NCBI GenBank assembly: GCA_947044405.1
Contig: CAMRHE010000018.1
Span: forward strand, 4,216,001 to 4,280,000
Length of the DNA stretch: 64,000 nt
Origin: Leptodactylus fallax
Lineage: Eukaryota; Chordata; Amphibia; Anura; Leptodactylidae
Reading direction: 5' to 3'
In this document: positions 21,171 to 34,338 of the stretch, piece after piece
How positions within the stretch are numbered: position 1 is the stretch's first letter
Layout of the letters: each line of letters begins with the position of its first letter
The notes under the pieces: generated by a model
Told to the model about the DNA's origin: nothing
What the model saw: only the letters and a program-made list of their open reading frames with translations
The model's database searches: none
Program-made: the position numbers and the translations under genes

Positions 21171-22254
21171 ATGAGCCACTCTTCTGCCCAAAGTATCTGG
21201 GCTCGCTTTTTTATCCCTTTTTGTATATGTGCAGTATCCTCCAAAAAGACCACTGCTAGTAATAAAGTAGTAATAAGCAGCATCTTGGGCCTCCTCCACC
21301 TGCACCATTTCCAAGCTGCTAACCACTGGGACATGTATTATGGGTACCACATTTGTGATACAAATTTTGTACAGATTTTGTCTGTCTCGTGTGACAGACC
21401 CTGTTTCAATGAAGCCATTAAATATTAGATATAGAGGTCTGTCTATCACTGTGTTTAATTCCTTCAGAACTTGAATTCCATCAGGACCCAGTGACTTGTC
21501 TATTTTAGTGTTTTTAAGACATCTGCACTTCCTCCTGGGTTTAAGCAGGTGATAATTAATGGAGAATTTACCATTATCTTTAGTAATGTCAACTGTAATT
21601 GCATGTTCCAGTGTAAATGCAGTAAAGAATAAAGTATTTAATAGATAAGCCTTTTCCTTATCTTCCTCTATCATTACTCCCAGATTATTATTGAGGGGCC
21701 CACAGTCTCAGCTTTAAAGGGGTTATCATATTGAGGATTCCTCAGTATTAACAATTAATTATATACATTTTCTCCAGTTTCCTATTAACTATTCTTGCCC
21801 CTCTTCATCCAACCCACAGCGAAGTCAGTCCAGTTTTCCAATACCCTCCTTCCTACAATAATTCCTGAGCCATTTGTTTACCTCCCTAATCTCCTGCTGC
21901 TTCTCTGTGAGTTTTTGATGGAACTTTCAAATTATTCAGGGTCTTCCTGAGGATATTACTCTGTTGATGTCTGTTCCTGTTGTGTTGTCCTATGTGTTGT
22001 TTGATTGCGTCTTGATCTGCAGTTCACTCAGAGCAGGGAGGTGGACATGCCCATAGTGTTATAGGAATAGAATCTTGTAGTTTATTGAGCAACACTTCCC
22101 TTAGCAGAGTTCCTATGAGGTTTTGTGGTTAACATAGGATGATGCATTAAACCTCATGCAATAGTCTACACTCATCTGACTGCCCCTCAATGTTTCCCTG
22201 TCAGCTGATAAAGACTGAACCTGTGCTAGTATATTCTGAAAACACAAGCATAAA

Positions 22255-22535
22255 CAGTGGCGTAACTACAGTCCTGTGTGTCCCGATGCAAATTTCGACC
22301 AGGGCCCCCTACCCCTTCTCTATGGCGTATTCTTGATAGTGGCAGTTATGTAGTGTTTTCCCATAGACTTGAAAAGGGCTACAGCTATAGTACCTAAAAC
22401 CAACATTATCAAGAATATGGTGAGTAAGCTGCAAAGTGACCAGCATGTAAACAATGCAGGGAGCTGAGTGCTCTGAGAAACAGATGATTTGCAAGGTTTC
22501 TGACAGATAGACCATACATTTTTAAAAGGTGAATA
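22255..22535 (+). mobile_element. hAT-like element, left end of the CAGTGGCGTAAC family
   Basis: Starts CAGTGGCGTAACTACAG, the complement of the right ends at 35238 and 62006, and continues with GGGCCCCCTACCCCTT and TATTCTTGATAGTGGCAGTTA, as at 9770-9940 and 61800-61950. The right end is lost and there is no minisatellite in this copy. Confidence 0.65.
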
Positions 22536-22910
22536 ACCCCTTTAAAGGGTTATTCTAGTTCTTTGGTAATGATCAGGGTAAGTCATCAGTAAGAGATCAG
22601 TTGTTGTCCAACACTCAGGACCTATGCTAATCAGTTGTTTGGAGGGACTGCAGTGCTTGTGGTAGAGTCGTGATCCCTTCATACCTTCTGTTATATAGTG
22701 ACCCTGCAATGTAATTACATCCTGTTCAATCCTATCTGATTAGACTGTAATAAGGAGCTATAAACAGATGGTGTGCAATGTAAATAGTTAAGTGGTAACA
22801 GACTTCTCACAAGTGTCGCGGTCCCTTCAAACAGCTGGTCAGCGGGGATTCTGGTTATGGGATTCCCATTGGTCTCTTATTGATGACCTATCCTGAGGAT
22901 TTGAAAAATA
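22536..22910. mobile_element. T2-like MITE, left end clear
   Basis: Begins CCCTTTAAAGGGTTATTCTA and runs into DNA typical of frog MITEs ('gatgacctatcctgaggat' near the right). A matching right terminus was not found, so the end is approximate. Confidence 0.4.
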
Positions 22911-23054
22911 GGTTTGTAATTATGTTCAGGATAGAATAATCTGTGATATGAGAATAAGTTGAGTGAAAAGTTAGCTGTCATTTAAGTCCCTAAAGTCATT
23001 TTTGAAGACTTTCCGCTACTTTTACCTTTGTGATTTGTGCCAATATGCAACATG

Positions 23055-23440
23055 ACCTCTGGGCCTTCATCAATCCCTCCTAGTAACCTGTCAGTACCAG
23101 ATTCCCCAGTGATCCAGAGGACAGGTGACCGAATGTCTCCCTAAGGCCTCTTTGTGAATGGAACACCAATGCGCTTGTATGAGAGGTGCTCCATTCACTT
23201 CTATGGGGCTGCTGGGAATGTAGTCTCGGGCAGTGCCTGCAGCCCCATAGAAGTGAATGGAGCGTCGGTCATGCAAGCGCACTGGTGCTCCATTCAAAAG
23301 GAGGTTTTAGGGAATTTTCGGTCCCTTGTCCTTTGGATCAATGGGGAATCTAGTGTTGGGGATCCCAGCGATCAGACACTTATCCCCTGTCCTGTGGATA
23401 GAGGATAAGTGTCCATAACGGAACAACCCCTTTATGAAGT
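23055..23440. mobile_element. MITE with central palindrome
   Basis: The centre folds back: GTGCTCCATTCACTTCTATG at about 23187-23206 pairs with its complement at about 23246-23265. The right end CATAACGGAACAACCCCTTTA resembles T2-type termini. It has no conserved frame. Confidence 0.5.
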
Positions 23441-23805
23441 AAAAAACTGTCAATATAGACTATAGAGTTAGTAGACTGCAAAGGCTGTAATAATGTGTTC
23501 CAATAAAATCTATTATGATACAATGACAGTGATTTATAAAGAAAGAGTAAAGAAGAATCACATTTCTGGAGTCAGAAAAGATTTTTTTTATGGCATACGG
23601 ATATTATATAGACACTGCTGCAGGGAAGATTACTGGCTGTGCTGAGCTGATCACCAGGGGTTAGAGATCCTGGATCTTTCAACAGGGAAGCTGGATTAGG
23701 GATATTTGGATGTAATCAAAGGGATGCTTCCTCTTTGATTATGCCATGGAGGATATTGATTGCAGCAACAAAAGGGTTAAATGACTGAAATCTGAGGTTT
23801 CATTA

Positions 23806-24738
23806 AAGAGGACCATTCACCATCTGCACCAGGTACAGCTCTTTGCATGAGTTAATAAGTGCATATCCACTGATTCCAGCACAGTTGGAAGTTTTTTTTC
23901 TCTAGCTCCCACCATTCTCGAGCAATATGTGCAGTTTTGGTACCTGACATGCAATTTAACTTTTGTACTTTCAGGTAGGCAGTGTCAGGCAGGAGCAGAC
24001 AAGGGGTGTGATTCTGAGCTCTGACACTGCCCCCTTCTGATTACAGGTCTGAATCACGACACCCTGTCTGACTCTGCCTATCTGACAGTACAGAGCCTAA
24101 ATAGTATCTTAGGTACCAAAACTGACAACACATTTTGCTCAGGAGCTAAAGAAAAAAAAATTACAGCAACACCAGATATAAACTTAAGTGCTTTATTAGT
24201 GCAACTGTAAAAATGCAAATAGAAAGATGCTAGCCTAAGCATTTTGGACAGACTCTCAATATGACTCTCAATATTACTTATGGCTCATGAGTAACAGTAA
24301 AAGTCCACTTGAAAAGGGCAGGCTGCCAGCCATTTTTAATGTTGAACTAATAAAGTTTAATGATTTTTATTTATTTATTTATTTTTTTACAAAGGGCACA
24401 GAATGGGTTAAAAAATTAAAGCAACATGCATCTAACTGTTCCCTGCCACTCCTGTTCCAATGTGGCCATGCTCACACTATGCTATTTAGGCTCTGTACTT
24501 ACTGTCAGGTAGGCAGTGTCAGGCAGGAGTAGACAATGGGTGTGATTCACAGCTCTCTGATCGGAGCTCATGACGCCTGACTGACACTACCCACCTGACA
24601 GTACAGAGCCTAAACAGCATCTCAGCCAGAAAAAGTAACGGCACATATTGTTCAGGAATGAAACAAAACCCAACTGTGCGTGTGGAATGAGTAGAGCTGC
24701 ATCTTTTAACAGATTCTAAGAACTGAACTCGTCTTTAA
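23806..24738. mobile_element. T2-like MITE with two diverged foldback modules
   Basis: Left end ATTAAAGAGGACCATTCACC, right end GAACTCGTCTTTAAT, both ending in TTAA. Inside are two related inverted-repeat modules (about 23960-24110 and 24480-24620), each with CAGGTAGGCAGTGTCAGGCA-type left arms and complementary right arms that end in ACAGTACAGAGCC. A short segment at 24189-24242 is repeated at 30887-30942. Confidence 0.5.
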
Positions 24739-24911
24739 TTCCTGCCATGCAAATGATGTCACTCCCAGCTCTCCTCCCACTGGCATAATTGCTATGCCAT
24801 GGTGAACACCCCATGGTATGTCTATACAAGTGCACAGCAATGAAAGATGTAAACAAATGGCATTGTGTTTAATCCCTGAGGGTTAGAAAAGGCGGACTTG
24901 TGGTGATGTTT

Positions 24912-25220
24912 TTTAAACTCGTTTTATTGAATTTTGCATTTCCAACATAATCAAAACAAGTCAATACAGAAAACAGTTCACACACAGGGAACAATCAGAT
25001 ACATAAGCACCCAAAATGCCGCACTCCCACCCCGATCAGTCCACAGCCCATCCACCACACAGCCGGCACCACATTTACCCACCAGACATATCCAGTTAAG
25101 GATAATCAATTAGCAGAACATATATTATTTAGTACAGGCATTACCATTTACAGGTCCATGATATCAGCTATAGTACATCATAAAATGCTTAGAAGTTGTG
25201 GATCCTCCTGGCGTCTCACA
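24912..25220 (-). mobile_element. 5'-truncated L1-like retroposon tail with 17-bp target duplication
   Basis: GACTTGTGGTGATGTTT occurs at 24895-24911 and again at 25221-25237, flanking 309 bp. On the minus strand the insert ends CAATAAAACGAGTTTAAA, a polyadenylation signal followed by an A-rich tail, as expected for target-primed reverse transcription by an L1-type LINE. No coding frame is left, so it is probably a 3' UTR fragment. Confidence 0.78.
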
Positions 25221-25237
25221 GACTTGTGGTGATGTTT

Positions 25238-26795
25238 GGTGATTTTGTTTTTGTAAATCTAATAAAGAACACAACAGGGATCATTTTTGCTATGTTGATA
25301 GAGGATCACAGAAGATAATTACTTGTAACAGTATCAAAGTATCAAATTCTTGTGAAACATTGTGTGCAGGATGGCAGTGATTTACTACCATAACAGTACT
25401 GTTCTAATACAAGACTTTAGTGTAACACAATATTTTAATCATATACAGCATATAATGATTATTCCTAATGTATATTTGTATAAACTCAATACATTCCACA
25501 TGTTTGATGTAGTATTGCAAAATTAGAGTAGTGAGCGCTGGTCTGAGTCTGCCTTTGTTTTCTTTTTGTTGATGGTTAATCTTTGAGATATGTATTCTTT
25601 TTGTCCCGTGTGATGTGCTTTGGGAATCAGGTCACAGCTTGCTTTCTTAGAGAAATCTTGCATAATAACGGTTTTCAATCATTTCTTTTTATTCCAAGAT
25701 AACAGCTTTAAGAAGAGGAAAAAGAGATATTCCGTAAATCATTGCTAAGATCATAAAACTAAAGTCTCAGAGAGACTGATTAACACTCAGGCTCTACACA
25801 TGTTTTTTTCTCTAATAATTAGAATATATGCTAGCATGGAGCCAGAAATGCTTTGGCCTTGCTGGCATCTCTCAGGGCACACAGCAATTATTATAGCCTG
25901 TCTTCTACGTGTCCTATCTTCAATGCTTCTGGCCATTGAAAACATGTTGGATTAACAGCCTCTTAATTCCACACAATCTTGTCACTTGTGACATCTCTGT
26001 GTGGAGCCATACTTACTCTATAATTGTTAAAATAAAACTTACAATGACGGTTCTTTAAGATGGAGAATTAGTAAATCTAAAAAAAATTAGTAAAACTATA
26101 CATAGTATACAGTCCATGTTGTAATTAACCTGGTTCCATCTATATGCTTTGCACATTCCTTGTGTATAGTTGTAAATGGTAGTAATAATTCTGAATATAA
26201 AGTCCATGTACACTAGTATTCTGTTACTAGCTTGCAAGCATTATGTTACTGTTTATTACATATCTATGAACAACCCCAAAGGGTTACTATGTATTGTAGT
26301 AATTTTATATCAACCCTGACCATGCTGACGATAGCTATATCTACGCATAATATGGTATGTGTTATACAACTTGGTAGGAGGAGAACTGTGGGCTATGTAT
26401 TATTTAAGCTGCTGTATTGGACATGTGTTAAAACTCTACCTTGTTTGGGGAAGCAAATGCTTACATTTTCCTTATACAGTTAACCTTTTTGAAAATGAAA
26501 ACCAATGACGGACACATACTATCACACACTTTATCCTGCTCAAAATTTCTCACCTGCAGACTTGCAGACTGTACACTTATATTTCTGTTGAATTTTATAA
26601 CCTTCTGTAACACATAGCCACCACAGCCTAACAGAAAAGCAAATATATTGTTTTGATGCCCTTATTTTGTGAGTTGTAAGAACAGTGGCTGTACCCTGGT
26701 AGGCTGCAGTGGCTGGTTGTGGTATTGATAACCTTCATGGCATCATGATTTTCTACTGGAAAATGCAAATGTGATATATATACTGTATATGTTAT
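25238..26795. other. Noncoding DNA, no recognised feature
   Basis: AT-rich sequence. Parts such as 25540-25990 look like unique DNA with homeodomain-type AT motifs, but I see no gene. Confidence 0.45.
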
Positions 26796-27760
26796 ATTGT
26801 GTTAAGTTGCAATTTATCCTGTTGCAATAAGGTTTTACAAGACAGCGACTACAGGAAATTCAGCCATTCTGATGCTGAAGCCACAAGGAATGCTATAGGA
26901 GCCTACTACACTCCAATCCAGGGGGCTTTGGGAGAATATGGTAGGAGTGTAGCGTGTGTATGGTTCCATGGGAGCCTCGAAAGACCCAAATTTCTTCAAA
27001 GGTAGATGGAGACAAGGAGAATTGATTGTGGACTACAAAAAGCAAAGAGGGTTGCCTGATGCCAGTCTACACTGAAGAGTTATCGACCGACAGCATTGAT
27101 TACTTGAGTGGAATTAGGGGATAGTGTGCTATTTCTGTGTGGTAATGGTGGAGGGAACCAGAGAAGAATGATTGCGGTGCTGCGCTCAGACCCAGAGGTG
27201 GTGGTTTTGGGTCCAGTCAGAATTTTGATATGTACCAGTTCTATGGGGACTAGGGTGGAGCTACAACATAGGAGGCCTGAGGAACAACCTAACTAATTGT
27301 AATTGTTGCATATTATAACAGAGAAAATGTATTTAATTCTGTTGTGTGGAGTACTCCAATGAGCAAGCTTGTATTTGAGCCAGGAGAGAGGAAATAGAGC
27401 CCTCAAGAGTCAGTGCCTACATCATGGTGTACAACAACTGCTGGATAATCTGGAGGAGCTGAAAGAATAATAGTAGCATGGTCAATTGGGTGACTCTTGT
27501 AAACAGGAGCCAGAGATATAGGATTACTAGATTGTACTTGTTATACGCTATCCACTCAAACTTCATAGTGTTGTAAGCTAAAGCACAATCTTCTCTGATC
27601 TGTATCTCTAACCATTATGCTTTTGTGCCTCACCTGATATCTGTAACCACTAAGTATATTAAGCCTTCTTAAAGTGACACAAACATAATGTGTTTGTACA
27701 AGTGTAATTGCAGTTTTGTTGATTAAAGGTGAATTGCTTGTATCTGGTCTGTGACTGTCT
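26796..27760. other. Unclassified segment, somewhat more GC-rich
   Basis: This stretch differs in composition from its neighbours and has short open frames on the plus strand (26799-27005 and 27108-27296), neither similar to a protein I know. It could be an untranslated or LTR-like part of a retroelement or old repeat DNA. I cannot support a function. Confidence 0.25.
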
Positions 27761-29764
27761 TATTTAAGAGGAAGCCATTTTAGTAACAGCTACCACACAT
27801 TTCATCATAATATAACATTATAGACCTCCTGCTTGCCAACCAATTTTGTTATGCCTTGGACCATAGGTAATGACTTGGCTAGAAGATGACAAGTTTTCAT
27901 GTTGCCACCAGAAACCATTTACTCTAGTAAATATGTCTTTCTTGGTCCCTATAATTTTCATCTATGGAATTACAGTAGTCATAGAGAATCATCTCATTTT
28001 AAAGTCCTGGAGCCAACAGAATATCTGGATCTCAATCGAAGTCCCAAGAAAAGGACTACTACAGGTGAACAGTGCAGTTTAGTCAGACTTTTTCCCAAGG
28101 TATCTGTGGGACCAAGAGGTGTTCTTAAGTATTGCTTTAAGGTAAATTTGTTTACTTTTTTTAGTCATGTTTTTTGCAGTTGTTTAATCACCATAAATAA
28201 GTTGGCTTTATTGTACACAAGCACAACTCTTCACAACTGTGCTGCTACTGAATCCAATGATTGTACTGTGTGACTCTGCTACCCACATCATTAACAAAGA
28301 AACCAACAAATGCATAAACTTATAATATTATATCCCACACCTGTAGGTTTTATTGCTCAAGTATTCCGGTCATAAGTTGTTCATTGAACTGTAGTACGAT
28401 GGAGTCCTATTCTAAGAAGGGTGCTCCAGCTGGCATCACTTTTCTAAAATATAATCAGCTAGTTCTATTCCATATAATTTTCTAACTGGACCTTTGGTTA
28501 TACATATGGTCTCTTAAAATAAAAATCATCAGAACAGAGATTAGGAAAGTGGAATGAAATATTCTGCCACATCCAAAAACATTTTCTTGTGCTGAGTAGT
28601 GATAGCTTTTAAACTAACTCCCATTGTGTGCAGATTACAGTGTACAACAGAAAGTTCACTATAAGTCACAATTACAGGAAATACTAAATATAAAGCATAT
28701 ACAACTTCTACCATGCTTTGCAGCTAAATGGTGTATTGTCATACAAATAAAAGTTTTTGAATATGTGTTCACCATACTTCACACATACAACATTGTGGTG
28801 CACCATTTTTTAAATCAATTTTTGAAACCTTTACTTTCTATAATGAACCCATGTTCTATGTGAACCCCTCAAATCTATGAATTTTGGTGGGCAAGCAGGT
28901 CCTCTTTGAACATGGGTTTTGTGATGCCATCCAGTGAGCAACAGAACAGAAACTGTTATTGACAGACATGTCTTGGCTTTATCACTAATAAGATGCACAG
29001 GGAGACTCTTACAGAGTGTTGTAGAGCTCTTGCACTGAATGTCCATCAAGTCATAAGACATACTGAGTTTTCAGAATTTTTCAAAATTCATACCGGGATC
29101 ACTTATGAAAGGGTCTCATTATAAAATGGTATACTTTTCTTTATAATACAATTTCAAACACACTAGTTAGAGTAGAAACACATCACATCATCGCCTGTGA
29201 GCCCTAATTCATTTTTTATTAGCACACGTTTGGGACCTAAGCATTCGCCTTCATTAGGTCAAAGAGAATGAGTATGTACATATGTAATGAGACTATAGGA
29301 ATGTAGGTACTCGTTATCTTGACCTGATGAAGGAAGAAGACCAGATCCCAGGTGACGGCCAATGTGCAACTGTGTTTGTATATTAAAAACAAACATATTC
29401 ACAAACAAAAGACGTGTTGACATATTTTCTTCCATATAATTGATGACAGTAATATTTCTGACACATTGTTTTGTTCAAACACAATAATGTAAATGCAGTG
29501 GGATTCAGCTAGGAAAATTATCCCTATCCAAGTAAAAGAGCATATCATTGGTTGTTATACAGCATAGAGGTTATCCCCTCTGTATGTTTTGTGGAAAAAG
29601 GACATCTAGAAATTTTGCAATACCAGTGAGGATCTGTTGGTGGATTAAATGCATTTGAAGAATTGTAAGAAACTAAAATGTATTTCATTTAGACCTTATA
29701 TATGTTTTGGAGATTATTTATCATTATCAATGAAAGTCAAAGTTTTTGAATGTCCCTGTAACTT
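27761..29764. other. Noncoding DNA, no recognised feature
   Basis: AT-rich sequence. Around 29205-29360 a segment (GGGACCTAAGCATTCGCC... and CTTGACCTGATGAAGG...) is weakly self-complementary, but no element ends were found. Confidence 0.4.
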
Positions 29765-30525
29765 CAAGGGAGTATGTCACCAGAAAATGGCTTATTTTTA
29801 TACACCAAGTTTTAATGTTAAAATACTTATTTAAAAAACTTTGATGATTTCTTTTGCAATTTTCATGTCAGTATCGATATTTGAACCCCCCCCCCACAAA
29901 TCCTGCAATTCTCAGTCTGGCCACTAAACCTAAAAATAAACAGTTGCCAATTCTGAAGGGGTTTTCTGTGCAGCAGTCACCTCATATTCATCACAGACAG
30001 GATTACAATAGAAGATAACACCTCTATAAATAACATCATACAACACCCATAATTTCATCCACTACTGACAATAGATGATTCTACACAGGGGTGTAACCAA
30101 AGGGGTGCATCGGTAGTTGTTGCTACTAGGCCCTTGACCCTTAGGGGGCCCTGAAGGTCCTTCTGCCACATAAAATATACCATTATTGTAGGTAGGGCCT
30201 CTTTACACATTTTGCATTGGGGTCGAGGAGCTTCAAGGCATGTCTCTGATTCTACAGCTTATTTCCTCCCCTTCCCTATGCAGAGCATGTATAGAAGACT
30301 CTCCCAGACCTTAGTTAGTCAGCTCCAGTCTATTGCTGCCTATGGCCTTAGCTATGTTATAAAGCATACAACTAAATGCTGTTAACAGAGCAGAGGAGAA
30401 GATTAGGCAAAATAACAGCCTTCATAATCACATACAGAAAATATAGGGAAAAAAAGATTAGAAAAAAGTGATATATTTCACTGGTTTTAATAAATAAAAA
30501 ATCTGGTGATATATTCCTTTTAAAG
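29765..30525. mobile_element. MITE interrupted by a hAT MITE
   Basis: The ends are inverted: AAGGGAGTATGTCACCAG on the left and CTGGTGATATATTCCTTTTA on the right, continuing with partial pairing for about 40 bp. It contains a 163-bp hAT insertion at 30086-30248 and no coding frame. The TTAA-like outer bases suggest a T2-like affiliation. Confidence 0.55.
30086..30248. mobile_element. Short hAT MITE with ATTCTACA target duplication
   Basis: Begins CAGGGGTGTAACC and ends GGCATGTCTCTG. ATTCTACA is present on both sides (30078-30085 and 30249-30256), a perfect 8-bp duplication. At 163 bp it is too short to encode anything, and it inserted after the surrounding MITE. Confidence 0.88.
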
Positions 30526-32859
30526 GAAGCTAAGTCAGGGCCTAACAGTAAGACATTGCTTACTTACTCATTGCTTCCATCTGAACAGGATTCATAATGA
30601 ATATGACAGATCCATTATAATCCATCATGATTAGTTATTTTAATGGATTCTAACAGATCTCTTTGACTTATATTTAGTCTATCAATATTCCCTATATTTA
30701 CTGGCTAGGGTAGCACTGCAAGTAACATTATTCTGGTTTCTGGTTTGTACCTTTTATTTTACAACAATTAGTAGTCTCAGCTTATGATGCATATGATGTC
30801 CCCTTTACAATCTACAGAAAATGGAGTGACATTAGGTTACCTACATTCTTGTGAGTCTGCAGCAAAGAAGAATATCCCAAACATACATGCTTTATTAGTG
30901 CAACAGTAAAAATGCAAATGGAAAGATGCAAGTGTAAGCATTACTATCCTTATTGTACACACCCACAGTTTTAGAGACAAATGTAAAATGTGCTTCAGCT
31001 ATAATGTGATTAGTAGCAGATAGGACATCATGTATGATATCATAGAACAGACTTTCCAGCAAGACCTTGCAGATATTTCAACTTATCAAGAAAACTCAGG
31101 TACCCTTTAAGCCATTATGAGCCTTTTCCTGAAAAAAAGTAGTTTTCTAATTATATTCTGTGAGACCTTTCACTGTTATCCTTATTACGTTACTTTAAAC
31201 ATTTAAACAGTATTGCAGACTAACTTATATTACATTACTTTACTCCATACAGCTGTATCAGTATATGAATTATCCCTTTTTTGAGTCAGTGTGTCTTTCA
31301 AATATCAGTGAAGACATTTCCAAAACACCAGTTTCTATATATACTTAAAATCATTCTATAGGTTTCCAGTTGCTGTGAAATGTTTGGGACTACATGGTGT
31401 GGCAATGATGATCAGAGGGACTGCAGGCAATTGAAGTATTATAAACCCATATTGATACCATCACAGTAACTATAAAAATAAATATTTCATTTTGTATTCC
31501 ACTCCAAGGCCCAGGGTCAAAGTAAGTCTCTGCTACTGACTATTAATTTAGCAAATAACTATTCACAATTATAAATATGTCATCTAGAGCATAATGTGAG
31601 TTGTAAAGGATTCCACTTTGACGCAAGGTAAGTCTGAGCAGACACATATAAGCCATGTAAACAGGTACATTAGGCCCTGAATGCCTGAGGGCTTGTCACC
31701 TAATAACATGATTGATTCTTTAAGCTTTAAACAAGGTGCCCAAAGTCACAGTTATATGGGATGACTAAAATGTAAAACACTGCAGTGACTGGTCATTTCC
31801 ATTAGGTATGACACATATCTCCTGGGGCATTGGTGATTTCCTTATGAACCTCAAAGAGAGAAGAAGAAGCTATCACAATTAATAGTAGGCACACTATGGC
31901 CCAGTGAGCAAAGGTTTGTTTTCCAATAGGCATGCTTGTGGTTAATCTATTATATCAGTAATAATGCATTGTTATTATAGCATGAAAAAATGCAGGTTGT
32001 ATATTTTATTTATTCCTGTTCATTCATTATAATAACGCCACAGTGTTTATTTTTACTATACTATGTGTTCAATAATATAGATCTATATATGTTATATATA
32101 ACAAACTGGATGTGACAATGTTGTGTTTTATATAGTTACTGCTGTATAATTCCTATCATATACAATGTGTTATAAATACACACTCAATAAAGTCTGACAA
32201 TAAAGAAAAATTTATGTGACAGGCTTTTAGTGGAAAATCCATGTGGAATAAATTAATAATTGTTTATCACTTTTATGCTAATATTTTGGGACTAATAGGA
32301 ATCCATACATTAGCTACCATGTTATATTTTATGAATGCACATACATGATATACCCTTTCTTCAATAATACTTAAACATTAGGATCTCTGAACTAGTGACC
32401 ATGTAATGTGCACTTTTCTCCATCAAAAGACATAATAAGGCATAATCAGCGAAATCTGTGAACAATGGTTATAAGATACATCAGGCAATAAGCAATAAAG
32501 CAAATATTCAACTTCTGCACAAACTTAGTTAAATGTCAAGGAATTTAAAGGCCTAGTTAGCAAGTATATTAGATGAGATATGTCAGTTTTCCAATTTACA
32601 ACTCTGACTTGTCTCTTGTGATTCCTTATAGCCTCTAGCCATTCTCCTCTTACCTGAGGCATTCTCTGGCAAAAACCTGATGCTTCCAGTCATCCTGCAT
32701 TCTTGTGTTTCTTCAAAAATAATTGGACAGGCATCTTTCCATAAACAATCATCATTAGTTATCTAGTGTGTACAGAAAAAGAATGGCACACAAATAAGTT
32801 CCAATTGTTTTCCAAGTCTAACGCCACAACAGCAGCAGTTTGGTCTGCTTATTTAAATA

Positions 32860-32885
32860 TGATTGACAGGACATTAATGTAATTA
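32860..32885 (+). promoter_or_regulatory. Candidate PBX-MEIS/PREP site next to homeodomain core sites
   Basis: TGATTGACAG at 32860-32869 equals the published composite PBX-MEIS/PREP binding consensus. It is followed within 4 bp by ATTAATGTAATTA, which contains two homeodomain TAAT cores. Such clustering is typical of developmental enhancers, but a 10-mer can occur by chance. Function is inference. Confidence 0.3.
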
Positions 32886-33639
32886 GCTCTTACCCAGAAT
32901 ACACCGGGAAACTATTCCTACCCACTCCTACAAGTCCTGCTTCACAAAAAGTGACACAAATATTGACCAGTGCATGAGTTGTGAGCTCCCCAGCCATTGA
33001 CGCTGTTTTCCGCCGCATGATTAAAGCCAAGATGTGAGGTGTCATAGAGGAAGATGAATAATATTAGGAGAGGTGTAGATATATTGCTGTACTTTAAGTT
33101 ATAAATACCAGAGCTTTTTGACAAAGATTAAATAATTATGTCACCAAGGTGAAACAACTACAGCAAAGGTTGATCCGCAGATACCTCTGAATATAAATTC
33201 CTGACTTATGAACATTCTGCACCCAAGGATCTTCAGCATGTTCCTTGTTATGCAAGTGCTCATGGCAGATGCAATTAATTGTTGTCTTTTTAATAGGTAA
33301 TGTTCGGTTTGCTCTCAATGCAAGCCCAGTCACTTGTGTTCATTATTTACATTTTAATGAATTGATTTTATAATGCAGGTTTCTGAAATAAAATGCTTGG
33401 AGGAATTTGCTTATGTTTTAGTAATGCTGTTGTCTGACACAACTACAGAATACTACAGAAGCATAATTAGAGTAAAATAGCAACAATAATGATGATGGTA
33501 GCAATAATAAGTATTATTTTCATAGATCATATATATTGACAGTAATTAATAGAATAACTACTTAGCAAAGGGAAAAAAATCCCCTTTAATTTCCATATCC
33601 CAGTTTAAAAAAAAATACAAAGAAAATAGTGTATGCATT

Positions 33640-33768
33640 GAATTCAATTAACCATTAGATTTCACACATATAAACAGGTTACATTACACCTTAAATTACC
33701 AATTAAATTCAATATGGACTGAATTCAATTAGCCATTAGATTTCACACATATAAACAAGTTACATTGC
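33640..33768. repeat. 81-bp-period duplication
   Basis: GAATTCAATTA, one variable base, CCATTAGATTTCACACATAT and AAACA, G/A, GTTACATT occur at 33640 and again at 33721 with few differences. This is a local duplication in AT-rich DNA. Confidence 0.7.
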
Positions 33769-34338
33769 CTTAAAAGACCTATTACAAATTTGTATCCAGT
33801 ATTTGCATTGAATTGTAGTAGGTCAACCATAAAAGTATTCCGTTGCACTTGTGTTTATGCATATGAAGTCACAAAGCAGTAAAAGCTGTCACACTTGTTA
33901 CAGAGTAAGTTGGTATAATACACACCTGAAAAATTCTGACATGGAAATGGCTATTTTAATATCTGATATGTCGATATAATGTCGATATATATCCTCAATA
34001 GACTTCTAACTCTTTTAATAGCCAAATACAAAAGAGCAAATACAGATAAGACTACTCTTTTTGGTATTTTGTAAAATTTGGCAACATTTGGGCATGAACT
34101 AATCTTTCATTATATCAATTCAATAAAATATTTCAAAAACCCTGACAGACTGCAACACATAAACATATATAGGATAAATACCTTTTGCCACCGTAAGGCC
34201 CTAACCACTTAGTACAGCAATACAACAAATCTGTGTCTCCTGCTTCTGATGCTATTGCTCCCTGGTGCACCAAAATCTTCCCCCCAAAAACTCAAGCACT
34301 CTGGTATGACCACTACATCAACTACCTTAAAAAAAGAG

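Larger units (their letters stand above)
20330..21970 (-). pseudogene. CR1-like LINE reverse transcriptase relic
   Basis: Minus-strand readings give the N-terminal RT region near 21660-21370 (KAYLLNTLF, DKSLGPDGI, VLKELNTVIDRPLY, ETG, NVVPI), with older, more decayed ORF sequence upstream to about 21970. After an inserted repeat (20655-21170) the frame resumes near 20620-20340 with DYMDFSKGFNTVPH, then WILDRIQRV and VTVTSGVPHG. These are RT motifs in the order and spacing of CR1-type elements of tetrapods. The catalytic YADD box is not preserved in readable form. Stops and frameshifts show that it is long dead. Confidence 0.75.
30526..34330. other. Noncoding, largely single-copy-looking DNA
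   Basis: AT-rich DNA with few recognisable repeats. It holds a homeodomain/PBX-MEIS motif cluster at 32860-32885 and a small tandem duplication at 33640-33768, both listed separately. No exon was recognised. Confidence 0.45.

Noticed and set aside
20967..21674. Open frame of 235 codons
   Set aside because: Only its first third is a LINE reverse transcriptase; the rest reads across an inserted repeat and a hAT MITE. It is not a gene.
22255..22535. Complete hAT element with an 8-bp duplication
   Set aside because: The left end is clear, but the preceding octamer AGCATAAA was not found next to a matching right end, so only a partial element is listed.
26055..34330. Many frames of 60-125 codons in the AT-rich central region
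   Set aside because: None resembles a known protein and none lies in a recognisable exon context; they have the length expected by chance.
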